A stretch of DNA of 64,000 bases from positions 21,851,904 through 21,915,903 of the forward strand of contig NC_058163.1 in the NCBI RefSeq assembly GCF_020080835.1, written 5' to 3'. Shown here piece by piece: positions 29,601-42,126 of the stretch (positions within the stretch are counted from its first letter, which is position 1; each line of letters opens with the position of its first letter). The translations under genes and the position numbers were made by a program. Under the pieces are notes generated by a model. It saw only the letters and a list, made by a program, of their open reading frames with translations. It had not been told where the DNA came from and did no database searches. Source of the stretch: Cotesia glomerata. Taxonomy: Eukaryota > Arthropoda > Insecta > Hymenoptera > Braconidae.

Positions 29601-32600
29601 ATATCACAGCAAGAAAAATTTCATCTTTAGTAGCTCTGAAAAATTGTAAATGTAATTTATGACATTAAAGTTAGCAGTTACTTGATAATTTTTTAATTTT
29701 ATTTGATAAACGAATTTTATCTGAAAAATTATTTTTAAAAATTTCTACATATGTCAATATTTTTTTCTCATTCTTTTTGCAATAATTTATTTGTTAAAAA
29801 AATTCTAAAAATTATTAAATATTTTCTAAATTAATTATCATATGTAATTTTTTTATCAATTTTCTAGACCTAGGTCTAGTTCAAAATACTGAAGTTAGCC
29901 GTCAGCTGTCAATTGACAGTTAAAATTAATTTTAAAAATTTTTTTAACAAATCAATTACAATAAAAGAATGCTTCTAAAAATTATCACTTGTAATTTTTA
30001 TTAATTTTCAAATGTGGAACTTTTTAATTAAATTTTTTTTTATAATAATTTAATTGATATAAAATTCTAAAAAAATTTCTAATGTCGGTTAACTTTAGTT
30101 TCATATCAATTAAATTATTATAAAAAATTATTAATGTAATAATACTAAAGTCAGCCGATGTTTCAAATTTTTTCATTTATTAAATTATAACAAAATAATA
30201 TTTTTCAAAAATTTCACTTATAGTTTATGACACTGAAGTTAGAAGACGTGTAAAAATTTTTGATTTTTTTTATTAATTAAATTACAACTAAAAAGATATT
30301 TCTAAAAAATGGCACTTATAGTTTTCCAAGTTTTTTACATGTGACAGCTTTCTTTTTTAATTGTTTAGTTGAAATTTTTTTAATAAAAAATTTCTAAAAA
30401 TTTTGAAATGTCGGTTAACTTCATTTTTATTATAGTTTTCCAAGCTTTTTACAAATTAAAATTTTTTTTATCATTTGACAATAATTTTTCAATAAAAAAA
30501 AATTCCAAAAATTTTTCGATGTTAGTTAATTTAATTTTCATATTAATGTATCTTAAAAAATATTTTTTTCTTTTCAGCGAATAATACAATGGACGACAAT
30601 AACAAAACAATGTTTGTTCTGCCATATGAAATTTGGCTGTTTTATGAAATAGATTCTACACTAAGTTATTTTTTTACATACCTATTGCTTCTGCCAGTAC
30701 CTGTCATTGCTGCGCTGGCCAATATGGCGACAGATTGCTGCCTTATTTTCCTGGTGTTCTACATTAGTGGAAAAATGGCGGTATTAACAATGAGGATCGA
30801 CGCACTTGAAAGTGACAAAGAAAACACCAGAAGCGAACTCACAAAAATAATTGCTGAGCACGGAAAATTATTCGGGTGAATATTTATTATTGAAATTTGA
30901 ATTTTAGATTTTTTTTTTTACTAAATACTTGTAATATTTGTTTAAGAATGGGCGATGAGATTAGAGACGCTTATAGTCTTCTTTTACTGATTTATTTTTT
31001 AGTCGCAAATTTCATATTATGCATTCTTGGCTATCAAATATTAATAGTAAGCATATTTAATAATATTTTTTGGTAGTTAAATTTTATTAATATCCAATAA
31101 TATTTAACAGAGTTTCATGACTAATCAAATGCTTGAAGTGGTACAATATATAGCGTATTTTATTGAAATGTACTTTATATTGGGTCTTTATTGTATGATA
31201 AGTGAACATCTCACTTCTGAGGTAATTACACACTGCATAAATTTAAGAATAATAATAATTAAATTTTTTTTTAATTATTAACGTAGAGCCTGAAATGCGG
31301 GGAAGCATTTTACCAATGTCCTTGGTACAATTTCCCTCTAGATTGCAGCAAAAATATTATTCTCAGTATTGCAAGATCTCAAAAACCTTTGGGACTACAA
31401 GCTGGTAAATTTCTGACCTTCAGCAGCGTTACATTAACGGATGTTAGTTCATAATATTACTATTTTTATTGCTTACATGGTTTTATTAAGGGGGTATTCT
31501 ACCCTAGAAGCATGAATTTCAGGTAATTTTTTGAAGTGCCGTAAAAAAAAAGGCAATCAATATTTTTACTATTCATTTTTTTATAAGTTATTTAGTAACA
31601 TTACAAGAATACAGAAAAAATAAAAAAATAAAAAAAGCTGAAAATTGTAACGTCCACGTTTTCCAAAATTATATAAATAAATAATTTATTTGTCCCCGGC
31701 TCGAAATTTGCTCGCCGGAGTCCAGGGTCATAAGCGGGGATCACATTATCAATAACAAAATATAAACAAAACACTTCATTCTAAATAAATCAAAGAAAAA
31801 GGAAACCTCTTTATTGGCCTGATCATGTTAATAAACGATATAAACAATATAATCAAATTAAACAATATAAACAATACAAACAATATAAACAATATAAACA
31901 ATACATTCCTTGAAATTATACCTATACAAGTACCTCAAAGATTACTACGCTCTGATCAGCCTTTCTATCCACCAAAAATTAAAAATAATTTCACTTCATC
32001 ATCACCATTATATAGAATGATTAATGCATGTAACATTATTGTACGTCAAAGTAATAATTTTGACCTGCTTGAGTCTTCTTCATCAATTAGTCCCAGTGCC
32101 CTTGCATCACTGGTAGTTAACACTAGATGAAAATAGTATCACTAAAACAATTAGGTTTGTAAATTATATCTTTATATTAATAATAATGTAAATTATATCT
32201 TATATTATGTAATAATTTCATCCAGCATTAGTGTATTAATGTATTAAAATTTCTTTAAAATTCTATGTAAGTTTCTGTTACTATTGAATAACTCAATAAT
32301 TGTTAAGTATTTTGCTAACCGTTAACGCGCCTCTTGTATTACATATTGTAAATCAGAATTCTCTGTAATTGGCCTTCGGGCTGTTGAGATGTTTTCAAGT
32401 AATAAATAAATAAATAAATAAATTAGAACACTCTTTTCACACATATTCGCGGTTCAAAATCAAGAAACAATATAAGCAATATACACTAATACAATAGAAA
32501 CTTTCTATCCAAACATACACGACGGTATTCACGGTTCAAACTCCAAAACGCGGTCTACAAAATACTAACTAGTTTCCCAGTAACACCCCCTACCCCCTCA

Positions 32601-35600
32601 GGGCGACTAGCCGTCATCCCTGGGGGGTCCTAAACTCTACCCCGAGAGCAAGTGGAGAGTATCCTCCTCGCTCCCACCTACACGGCTTATGATCACCTAC
32701 CGTACCTCAGCTGAAGGCTTCGGCACGGAGAGTAGCACTTTCATCCGGTCGGTTCATGATACTTACCTGGGCCTCGGTCAGACTCCAGGTAGAGAGTATC
32801 ATCCTCTGGAATTACTTGGTGAAGAGTATTCGCCCGAGTAATTCTCCCGAGAAAGAACTGCTTACTTATCGAGCCAAATTTTGGCGGTTATCATTTTTCC
32901 CCCAACTCTCTTGTAACGAACCGGAATGGTCGTTTTAGACATCTGTCCGGTGTCCTCGAACTAGCATTCAAAAATAATTATTTATTATTTTAATCGTAAT
33001 TTCCTTCATTTTCTATCCATTCGTCTCGCCAAATTCTAAGTTTTTATTTTCGAAACTCAATTCTTTATTATTTTAATCGCAATTTCTTTTATTATATATC
33101 CATTCGTTGATTTTCCATACTAAATTGTCCTCGGGACTTATAAAATCTTCGCTTACCTAAATTATTTCTTACAAAATAATAATCGTCATTTCTTTCATTT
33201 TATATCCATTCATCGCTTTCCCATACTAAATCTTGTTCGGAACTTAGAATAATTTTCCCAGTCTTTTAATTTCTTTTACAATTAATTCGCTCGGCTTCGT
33301 AATAATTTCTCACACACTTAATTTCTTAATTTTAATCATACCTTCGGTAACAATAATATAAAATTATTAACTAAATAAATACAATAATTAAATAATAATC
33401 GCCGCACTAATAACAATAATTGTTTCTATTAATTTTTAAGTAATTAATAAAAAATAACTAAAATACTCAAATACAAAAAGTAAAATTTGGGTCATAAAAT
33501 TCAAAAAATTAGCAGCTGATGAAGTGGGGGGGTCTCAAAAAATTGGCACGGGACCATACTCACGATTCTAACCCCCCTAGCAATCGGAAAAAAAACAAAT
33601 AAAAAAGATTATTAATCTAGAGTAATGTCGCTATGGCATGAACTAGGAAAAAGTTGAAAAAAAATTTTTTCACAAAATGGTGACTGCCTGAAAAAAATTT
33701 TTTTTTTGTACCACGTTTTTTGACTTTTTCGAATTTTTAAAAAATAGTAAAAATTTAAATTTGGGAATGATTGTAGTTCCTACCATAGCGACCTTACTCT
33801 AGATTAATAATCTTTTTTATTTTTTTATTTCCGATTGCTAGGAGGGTTGGAATCGTGGGCATGGTCACGCCCTTACGGTTTTGGAAATGCCGTAAAGATT
33901 CGGTATTTATACGATATGAATGCTGTATTTTTACCGTAATACTTCAGTTATTTTAGCCAGTTTTTTTGTCGAATTATTACGAAAAAATTACGAAATAAAT
34001 TTAGAATATTTACGGCAATACAATAGAAAAATTACGGTATATTAACAGCATTTAAACCGTAAATGTACAGCATATTTACTGTATATCTGCGGCACTATTG
34101 CAGTAAAAAACCGGAAAAGAAGATCCCTACTTTCTATTACCGGCAAAATACCAAAAATATGCTGCTTTACTACTATTTTTCAATAGCTTAAAATTTTTTT
34201 TTATATTATAAATTATCACGAATAATTTTTAAGGTAGTACTACCGGTTTTAGAATTGGTGTTCAGAATTTAATGAAATTTGTCATATTGGTACTTTATAA
34301 TATCATAATTAAGCAGTAAAATTTTTGAAAGCCTGGCGAGTCCTGAAAAAAAGATATTAATATTTACATATTTTTGCCTTTACCATTGATCCTTATGGAA
34401 AATTACAGACTTTATTTTATTTCACAAAACTGGACGTTCAGATTCTTATAAAAATTGAGACAACGAAAGAAAATAACATCTAGAACATATTTAATAACAA
34501 TCAGTATGGTTTCCGAGCATATGAAAATATTTATTAATAAAAAACATTCAAAATTTGTCTCTGTCTCTCTTTCTCCAACGTGATTTAGTATAGAGAAATC
34601 TACTACGTTAATCAAATAAGGTTGGGTTTTGGGATTTGACTCTTATGGTAACGGTAGTACTACCTTAATTAAGAGGTTGATAAATTAATTTCTCTATTAT
34701 TATTATTATTATCACTTTTTTTACACTGATAGAAGGATTTATTTGTATTAAAAAATATTTGTTAATAGTTAACAAATCATTTATTAGAGACCATTTTTTA
34801 GTATTAAACAAATATTTCTTAGCATTTAAAATGATTTATTTGTATTTAATAAATCTAATATTCATTTATTAAATATTAATAAATCTTTTTAAATACTAAA
34901 AAATATTTGTTAAGGACTAAAAAGCGGTCTCTAATAAATGATTTGTTAAATATTAAAAAATATTTTTAACTATAAACAAATCCTTCTAACAGTGTAGTCT
35001 AGACCGGGATTCGAACCCGGATCATTTAGTTACGCGCCGAAGGCTCTACCAGTTGAGCTATCAGAGACACTATCCGTATCTATTTATTCAGTCACCTAAT
35101 AAGACTCACCGAGTAATAAACACAACCGTCCATCTTACGGTAGAAAGCATTATATCTTTAATTATATCAGTATAAACGCGGCAAAATTGCAGTATATCTT
35201 TGGTATTTTTACCGTAGAAATACGATTTCATTATTGTAAAATTATAGTAATATTATAGTTGATACATAGATTTTTTACGGTAAAAGTTCTAGAGTTTTAC
35301 GGTATAATTTTATCGTATTATCTCTGAACTTTGCAGCAAAACTACGGTAGAAATGCTGTATAACTATAGTAAAAAAACTGGCCAAAATGACCACAGAAAT
35401 ACCGTATTATTTATTTATTTATTTAATTTGAATGCCAAGGCAATGGCCGAATGGCAAAAGTACAAAAATATAAGAATATAAAGTACATGTAAGAGTATAA
35501 ACGTCTCGAAATAAATATTGTAACAATATTAAGATTTTGCTAACAAATAGTGAAAACAATCAAAAGATTTAAGAAATATCATCAGTTTTTTACAATCAAA

Positions 35601-36150
35601 AGAAATATATAAGGTGAAATAAACGTAAGCAAGAAATTTCTTAAAGTTCCAGTTTTAGCTGAAGAGAAGGCAAGAAGTTTTTAAAGTGGGTATCAGACTA
35701 GGTTTAGATCTAAATTTATAGTTATTATTTCAGAATTATAACGGTAAATTTATGGTAAACGCATTAATACCGAAAATTTACGGTATTTCTAAATCGGGAG
35801 GGCGTGCCAATTTTTTGAGACCCCCCCCCCCCCCTCCACTTCATCAGCTAATTTTTTGGATTTTCAACTTTTTTTATTTTTTTCTGTATTCTTGTAATGT
35901 TAATAAATAACTTGGATAAAAAAATAAAAAAATGGATCCAAATACTATCCAAAATGGATCCAAATAAAAAAATGAATAGTAAAAATATTGATTGCCTTTT
36001 TTTTACGTTACTTCAAAAAATTACCTGAAATTCATGCTTCTAGACTAGAATACCCCCTTAAAATAAAATAAAATTTATTTTTGATAGGTATCAAAAACAG
36101 CTGCCGGGTATTTATCAGTTCTTCGGAACTTTTTGATTGTTGATGATTAA
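26612..36150 (+). CDS. Odorant receptor OR1, seven coding exons, intact
   Basis: Insect 7-TM odorant receptor, a ligand-selective subunit of the Orco ion channel in olfactory neurons. Coding exons: 26612-26620, 26679-27117, 30578-30875, 30947-31046, 31111-31221, 31287-31442, 36088-36150; 391 residues with no stop. Exon 1 codes only Met-Glu-Ser. Exon 2 has the N-terminal TRLIGLWPLTPN and TM1-TM3 hydrophobic stretches. Exon 3 has TM4 with YISGKMAVLTMRIDALE. Exon 7 ends SKTAAGYLSVLRNFL, the usual C-terminal OR motif. Intron 2 is 3.5 kb (elements H and B) and intron 6 is 4.6 kb (element F), so the gene is 9.5 kb against 1.6 kb for OR2. A candidate AATAAA lies at 36248. Subfamily not assigned. Confidence 0.9.
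27231..28603. mobile_element. Element H copy 1 in OR1 intron 2
   Basis: The 14-bp ends TACACGGAGAGAAA and TTTCTCTCCGTGTA are perfect complements. Most of the interior is an array of CCTATAATATTATAGGAACC-like palindromic units (27240-27700 and 28300-28590). A non-repetitive middle, 27700-28280, has an 82-codon frame that is also kept in copy 2 (56529-58846). Confidence 0.8.
28611..29444 (-). mobile_element. Element B copy 2 in OR1 intron 2
   Basis: Reverse orientation: starts GGACGACGGTTGACCCTGAA, then GCACCTTCCCGCTC, and ends CTTAGCGGGAAGTT plus an A-run. It contains AAATCTTTATGAATAATC, the empty target for the C element present in copy 3. It lies almost directly beside the end of element H. 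Confidence 0.75.
29510..30540. repeat. Dispersed TTAGCNGACA repeat run in OR1 intron 2
   Basis: Several units carry GAAGTTAGC(T/C)GAC or the complement GTCGGTTAAC, for example near 29522, 29893, 30083, 30150 and 30408. They are separated by long A- or T-rich stretches, as at 14565-16035. No coding content. Confidence 0.5.
31651..33492. mobile_element. Solo-LTR-like insertion in left arm of element F
   Basis: It begins TGTAACGTCCACGTTTTCC and ends near TTTGGGTCAT. It lies between two AAAAT pentamers and splits the left arm of F, which is continuous on the right (AAAATCCAAAAAATTAGCTG, complement strand). TGTAACGTCC is typical of gypsy-type LTR starts. A non-LTR fragment is nested within. The LTR call is an inference. 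Confidence 0.45.
31812..32430 (+). mobile_element. Non-LTR retrotransposon 3' fragment
   Basis: A short open frame (31825-32130) ends PPKIKNNFTSSSPLYRMINA then CNIIVRQSNNFDLL, resembling the C-terminus of insect non-LTR reverse-transcriptase polyproteins. It is followed by a GGCCTTCGGGCTG tail and (AAAT)n ending at about 32430. It is 5' truncated, with an ATAAACAAT repeat at 31835-31905. Confidence 0.5.
33500..34140. repeat. Foldback and TTACGGTA-rich sequence inside element F
   Basis: At 33561-33865 two arms pair: CCCCCCTAGCAATCGG and TAATCTAGAGTAATGTCGCT on the left, complements on the right. From 33878 the sequence becomes rich in CCGTAA/TTACGG palindromic words, which recur at 35130-35410 and 35740-35800. 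It looks like one split element. Confidence 0.45.
34724..34994. mobile_element. MITE S copy 1, 271 bp
   Basis: The ends CACTGATAGAAGGATTTATT and ACAAATCCTTCTAACAGTG form an imperfect inverted repeat, flanked by TA on both sides. The interior alternates AAATATTTGTT and AACAAATATTT words. Copy 2 lies at 48423-48693. Confidence 0.75.
34998..35070 (-). mobile_element. tRNA-derived SINE head or tRNA pseudogene
   Basis: On the minus strand, TAGCTCAACTGGTAGAGC (A-box and a paired D arm) and a perfect T arm CCGGG TTCGAAT CCCGG (B-box) are present. The anticodon arm mispairs, lacks T33, and the acceptor stem has mismatches. It is therefore not a working tRNA. Confidence 0.6.
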
Positions 36151-37748
36151 ATCAGTTTCTTTAGTGCTTCTTGAAAAAATTGTTACCTGTGTATTAAATA
36201 TATATTAATTGTTGATAATATTTAAGATTTAGTTTTAAATATTTATTAATAAAATGCACTGATGAAATATTAAAAATCAAAACCTAAAAATTGAGATTAG
36301 ATCAAGAAAAGTATAAGTGAAGATAAAAATTTTTTATAAGCATATCTTTTGTCACTTATTCTTTTGTAGTTCTAATAAATTTATTTATTCTGAAAATGAA
36401 TTTATGATTTGACATAATCAAAATTTATTTATTGTCAGAAAATAAAGAGGAAATAAGAGAATTTTTCAGCGTAAAAAATTTTTATAAAATCGAAGAATAT
36501 ATCACAAACTTTTGAACGTAAAATTAAAATTTGAAAAGAAGAAAAAATTCAATGACTTAAAAAATCAAAACAACTTTAATTTGAAGTTCAAAGTAAGCAC
36601 TATTTATATACTACCTATAGTTACTGTTGAATAAACTCTTGTTTTACTTTTAGAAGAATACTTGAAGAACGATGCGCAGCTCCTAAACTTGAAATGAAGA
36701 CTACTCTGGTGTTTTTTTTTTCACTAGTGTGTAAGGAAGAATTTTTTTGAAAAATAATTAGTCCTATTTTTTTATTTGTAATTTATAAAAGAATTTCTGG
36801 GTAATTAATAAATTGAATCGAAATAAAATTAGCAGACATCTGACAATTTTTAAGATTTTTCTTATTGAAAAAATTATTACAAAAGAATAAAAAGAAAAAT
36901 TCCACATTTAGTAGATTTTAAAAACCATAAGTGTAATTTTTTATAAAAAATTTTTTGGTTCTAATTTAATAATGAAAAAAAAAATAAAAAAATTTTTAAA
37001 TGTCTGCTGATTTCAGGATCATTAAATTTAAGTATTATAATAATATTGTTAATGAATTAAATTATGTTATGTCATTGATTTATTTATTAACTCAAACATT
37101 ACACACACCACCAACAGCCAAGAGTCAATATTTAAACATTAATTTGCTAGTACCAAAAAATTACCAAAATCCATCGACGGATAAATTTAATTGGCTCTGA
37201 TCCTTCCTTGAGTCTAACACAAACACAAGAAATGAAAATAAAACTAAAGTTAGCCGACGTTTATGATTTTTTTTTATTTAAATCATTGGAACAAAAAAAT
37301 ATTTATTAAAAATTAAAGTTTTACAATTTTTTTACAAGTGAATTTTTTTTTTGGTATAAAAATTTTCAATAAAAATAATTGTAAAAATTTTTAGATGTTG
37401 GTTAATTTAATTTTCATTTCATTAAAAATTTTTTATAATTTTTTTCATCGAAAAAATTATTACAAAAAAAATTTTATTTGTAAACAAATTGAAAAACTTT
37501 GTGGAATTTAAAAAAAATATTTTTTTGTTCCATTTTAATAAATGAAAAAAAAAAAATAAATATCAGCTAACTTTAGTATTATACACAAAAACATGAATAT
37601 AAAGTTAGCCGACATCTAAAAAATTTTATGATTTTTTTTATTGAAGAATTATTACAAAAAAAATTTTTAATTTGTTAAAAACTTCAAAAAATATAAGTGT
37701 AATTTTTTAAAAATATTTTATAATTATAATTTAATAAATTAAGCAAAA
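36151..37748. other. OR1-OR2 spacer, first part
   Basis: Contains the OR1 3'UTR with AATAAA at 36248. A piece at 37090-37240 (AGTCAATATTTAAAC, TTAATTTGCTAG, GAGTCTAACACAAAC) is repeated upstream of OR3 at about 41830-41940. TTAGC-type AT repeats lie at 36830-37700. No gene was seen. Confidence 0.5.
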
Positions 37749-38299
37749 TTACACGCAGAAAAAAATTTTGTTAAAATAATCTAAGATATGTTCTGGTAAC
37801 AAATGCATTTGTTAACATAGGGATAACAAACTATATGTTAAAATAACAAAATTTAGATTATAGCAAGTTATTGATATGTTATAATAACAAAATAATTTGG
37901 TTACTATAACAAAATCTTTAAGTAGATGCGACAAAATAATTTAGTTGATATAACAAATTTTTTTGTTGAAACAGCAAAATTATTCTATTAAAATGACAAA
38001 TAAATTTGTTACAGTAAATTTTATAAGAATCCATAATTTAAAAGTATGCTATAATCAGCGATATCTGATTTGGAAAATATTTTAGCAACAAATTAGTTTT
38101 GTTATTGCAATAAAATGATTTCGTTAGGACAACAAATTGATTTGGTGATTTAACAGATTGGTTTGTTAGTACAACTTGAAACATTTTGGTAATGCTACTA
38201 ATGGATTTGTTACTATAACTACACTTATTTGTTACCAGAACATATTTTTCAGTTATCCCGTCTTTTGTTATTTCAACAAAATCGTTTTTATGAGTGTAA
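37749..38299. mobile_element. Element K, MITE-like, with TTGTTA/TAACAA array
   Basis: Ends TTACACGCAGAAAAAAATTT and AATCGTTTTTATGAGTGTAA are imperfect complements. The interior is a run of AACAAATNNATTTGTTA-type palindromic words (about 15). The design is the same as elements H and J, with a different internal word. No target duplication was established. Confidence 0.5.
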
Positions 38300-38711
38300 A
38301 AAATCATAAATGTCGGCTAACTTTATTATTATCACAAAAACTAGTAATCTAGACATCTTCTTAATAATAGATGAACACTTTTTCACAGATATCTTCAGCT
38401 GACACAAACCAGTATCATATCCAGATGAGGGTAAAGAATATTCTCCAAATCTGCCGCTTAGCAGAAATAAAATTCTGTATGTTATTATTGTGGTCATATA
38501 AAAAAAGTGAGTATGTTAAAAGAACTTACACGACTGAGTACTCCAAGCACATACACTGTCTCTAGTTTGCTTCAGTACTGAGAAGGACTTTAAATTTAAA
38601 AATATGAAACCCTGCGAAAAAGTTTACAGTCTGTAGACCGTGAAGATAATCGTTCTAAAAAAAAAAAGTTTTATAAAAGTTTTACGGTGCAGCAATTAAT
38701 GTATAGCCGAT

Positions 38712-38804
38712 CTATATACCCTGCCCTATAGGGAAAAACTTTACCTCGGAGATAGACAGGAGTTTTTTCCATCATTCGTACTTTGAATTTAAAACGGAGA
38801 AGAC
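38712..38804 (+). promoter_or_regulatory. Conserved proximal promoter/5'UTR of OR2
   Basis: TATATACCCTGCCCTATAGG, then AACTTTACCTCGGAGATAG, aligns with the OR1 and OR3 blocks at the same distance from ATG. Confidence 0.55.
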
Positions 38805-40400
38805 ATGGAAAGTGTAAGTGAGTCAAAAGTTGTATTTGTTTTAAAAGTAATAGTTTATAAATGTTTCGTAGGACTGGAAAAGGTTGCAAGAGGGATTCAG
38901 ATTGTTGAAGTGGACGGAAAATATGGCGAGGATTTTAGGTGTATGGCCTCGAGATCCAACCCCTTTTTTATTTATCACGATTATCATGTATACACATGTC
39001 ATAATGTTCCTACAACTTGTGTACGTTTGGCAGTCTCGTCATGATATTGAGCAATTTCTTACTATCATGTCGGAGTATACCGTGTTCGTTTATATTTACA
39101 CATCTATTTTGATGCTGAGAGTGAACATTCGTCAACTTGGTCAGTTATTGAATCAAGTTCTTGAAGATTACAAGATAAGTGCATTCAGAGATTCTCAAGA
39201 AGTTGATATCTTCATGCAGTTTATCGCCAAAGCTAGAATTTTGATGAAAGGATTAATTACTTACACTACTTTGACTGAAATAATTTGGTACTTAAAACCA
39301 TTGTTTGCAATATGTACGTATACTTAAGATACTAAATTAATAGATATGTTACAATTTTTTGGATTTTTAATAATTGTTTTCTTCTTTGTAGCGGAAAACT
39401 TGGTTGACGAAAACAACAAAACGATCTATATTTTACCATACGAAATTTGGTGGTTTTATGAAATAGAATCTACAAAAGGTTTTCTTTTTGCATACTTATT
39501 TCTTCTGCCGGGGCCTCTTCTTGCTTTGATCGGTAGTATAGGAGCAGTTTGCTTCGTTATTTTCTTCGTATTCTACATTAGTGGAAGGATGGCGATACTA
39601 ACGGGAAGGATCGACGCACTTGAAAGTGACAAAGAAAACACCAGAAGCGAACTCACAAAAATAATTTCTGAGCACACAAAATTGTTACAGTAAATATTGA
39701 TTAGTGAATCAAATTTTAATTTTACATTTTTAGAATTTCTTTACATTAAATATTTGTAATATTTTTTTAAGAATGGGTGAGGAGGTCACAGACACTTTTA
39801 GAATTATTTTACTGGTTTATTTTATAAGCATAAATTTCATGTTGGGCGTTCTTGGCTATAAACTGTTGATAGTAAGCATATTTATATTTTTTGGTAGTTA
39901 AATTTTATTAATGTCCAACAAAATTTAACAGAGTTTCATGACTAATAATGTGTTTGAAATAATACAATATTCAATATATTTTGCTGAAATGTACACTATG
40001 TTAGCTGTTTATTGTATGATAGGTCAGCATTTCACATCTCAGGTAAATTATACATTGCATAAATTTAAGAATACTGATAATTAAATTTTTTTTTAATCAT
40101 TAACGTAGAGCCTGAAATGCGGGGAAGCATTTTACCAATGTCCTTGGTACAATTTCTCTCTAGATTGCACCAAAGACATTATCTTCAGTATTGCCAGATC
40201 TCAAAGACCTTTGGGACTACAAGCTGGTAAATTTCTGACCTTAAGCAGCGTTACATTAACGGATGTTAGTTTATAATATTACTATTTTTATTGCTTGAAT
40301 GGTTTTATTGAAATAAAATAAAATTTATTTTTAATAGGTATCAAAAACAGCCGCAGGGTATTTATCAATTCTTCGGAATTTTTTGATTCTAGGAGATTAA
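38805..40400 (+). CDS. Odorant receptor OR2, seven coding exons, intact
   Basis: 7-TM odorant receptor with the same plan as OR1 but compact. Coding exons: 38805-38813 (Met-Glu-Ser), 38872-39313, 39392-39689, 39772-39871, 39932-40042, 40109-40264, 40338-40400; 392 residues. Exon 2 reads MARILGVWPRDPTPFLF; exon 3 ends ISGRMAILTGRIDALESDKE; exon 7 SKTAAGYLSILRNFL. It is very close to OR3 throughout. It is close to OR1 only in exons 3-7 and intron flanks, while exon 2 is much more diverged from OR1. All introns here are short (58-82 bp), so this is the best template for the family structure. Poly(A) candidate AATAAA at 40498. Confidence 0.92.
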
Positions 40401-40929
40401 ACTAGCCTCTTTAGTGCTTCTTGGAAAAATTGTTATCTGCATATTAAATATATATGACATGTTGATGATATTGATATTTTAGTCTTGAATAGTTACGAAT
40501 AAAATGCACCGATTAAATCTTAAGAATCATAATTTACAAATTGAAGTTAGAATCAGAAAAGTATAAGTGACGATAAAAATTTTATATTAGTATATTTTTT
40601 GTCACTTATTCTTTTGTAGTTCTAATAAATCAATTCATTGATCTTATTATTTTACAAAATTAATGAATACTATAAAATCATCAAAAATTATTTATTGCCG
40701 TCAGAAAATATAGGAGCATTAAAAATTTTCCTAGCGCAAAAAATCTTGATGAAGATAACGAGTACTATACATTTTTTAGCGTACCATTAAAATGGCGAAT
40801 TAATAAAACTAAATTTCATAATTATATTATCAGTGGATAAAATTATGTTATACATTTATTTATATATCCAATTAAGTGGTCCTAGAACATGACTTCCCTA
40901 ACGGCAGTAAGTATAATTTACATAGTGAG
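40401..40929. other. OR2 3' flank
   Basis: 3'UTR and spacer, homologous to the OR3 downstream region (AATAAAATGCACCGATTAAA in both). No coding sequence. Confidence 0.55.
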
Positions 40930-41627
40930 TACACAGAAAGAAAGGTTCACTTGAGGCAAGAAAATATTTTTCTTCCTAATTATTTATTTGGGCGAAAAAA
41001 AATTTTTTTTTGACACAAGAAATTTCACTTATTTCAAAAAATCAATTCCCTTGCTTCGAGAAATACGTATCTTGATCCAAGAAAATTTATTTAAGTCAAG
41101 AAAATTTTCTTGTTTTGAAATAATTCCTCTCTTGCTCCAAAAAATTAAGTTCTCGACAGAAGTAAATTTTCTTGTCTTGAGAAAATTTTTCTAGTGCTCC
41201 AAAAAATTAAATATCTCGATAGTAAATTTTCATTAATATTTCTATTGACTAACATGTTAAATGGGAAAATCAAATAATATTGAATCATTTTTTTTCATTC
41301 AATATGTATAATTGCGCGCTAAAATAATCTAAAATGGGTATCAAATGTTCAAGAAAATAATTTTCTCAAGATGAGAAAATTTTTTTCTCAGCTGAAGTAG
41401 GGGGTGCTGCTTTCCTAAAGTATCTAAAAATCTTGATCAAATATAAAAATTTCTTGTATCAAGTATTTATGATAATTTGAATTAAGAAAAAATGACTTCG
41501 ATCAAGAATAGAATTTCAAGATAAATTTTTACTTCAGCCAAGACAACTTCGGTCTTCCTTCGGGCGACTGAAAATTTACTTGAGCCAAGAATTTTGTTCT
41601 CCAGTCAAGAAATTTTCTTTCTGTGTA
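40930..41627. mobile_element. Element J copy 1, MITE with CAAGAAA/TTTCTTG array
   Basis: Perfect 14-bp ends TACACAGAAAGAAA and TTTCTTTCTGTGTA. The interior is filled with CAAGAAAATTTTCTTG-like palindromic words. It abuts, and probably interrupts, a non-LTR endonuclease fragment (to the right). A related sequence lies in OR5 intron 5 (about 54895-55660). Confidence 0.7.
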
Positions 41628-41631
41628 CCAT

Positions 41632-41846
41632 ATAAATAAAACGCGACCATGTCGGCGTTTTCGGTCATTAAGATGTACATTACATATAAGCGAATGAATT
41701 TGTGTATTAATAACGTTCGAATTAAGCCATGTTTCAGAGACAGCAATAACATCATAGCAATTGATCCTGAAAAATTCTCGAATTTCATCAACATGCGGCA
41801 TCAGCGATTGAGCATTAAAGTCACTAAGTTTCAACTTATTACACAC
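41632..41846 (-). pseudogene. Non-LTR retrotransposon endonuclease fragment
   Basis: The minus-strand frame reads KLKLSDFNAQSLMPHVDEIR then CYDVIAVSETWLN. This matches the start of apurinic-type endonuclease domains of non-LTR retrotransposons (the NARSL...DEI...D.IA.SETWL pattern). Only about 70 residues remain before element J interrupts it. It lies in a block shared with the OR2 upstream region. Confidence 0.65.
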
Positions 41847-42126
41847 ACGAACAGCAAAAAAGAGTCAATATTTAAACGTTAATTTGCTAGTTTTAAAAAA
41901 TTTTACCTTGATCTTTCCTAGAGTCTAACACAAACCCAATAACTAGTAATCTAGAGATTCTTCTTATTAATAGATGGACACTTCTTCATCACAGATTGCT
42001 TCAACTTGTATAATGCAGACTTATATCTTCTGCTGACCTAAACCGGTGTTTTATCTAGTTGATATTTAATTCCTTTAAATTTAAAAATATAAATCAATAC
42101 AATTAAAATAATAGACAGTATCGCTG

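Larger units (their letters stand above)
31486..36061. mobile_element. Element F, 4.57-kb TTAA-flanked composite in OR1 intron 6
   Basis: TTAA duplication at 31486-31489 and 36058-36061. The ends GGGGGTATTCT and AGAATACCCCC are extended by about 100 bp of pairing (CATGAATTTCAGGTAATTTT on the left, complement on the right). OR2 and OR3 have the undisturbed GGTTTTATTGAAATAAAATA at the same place in intron 6, which proves insertion. The interior is a stack of later insertions, listed separately; no transposase was found. Confidence 0.85.

Noticed and set aside
34998..35070. Functional tRNA gene
   Set aside because: A and B boxes and T arm are fine, but the anticodon arm mispairs, lacks T33, and the acceptor stem is imperfect. 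Treated as tRNA-derived.
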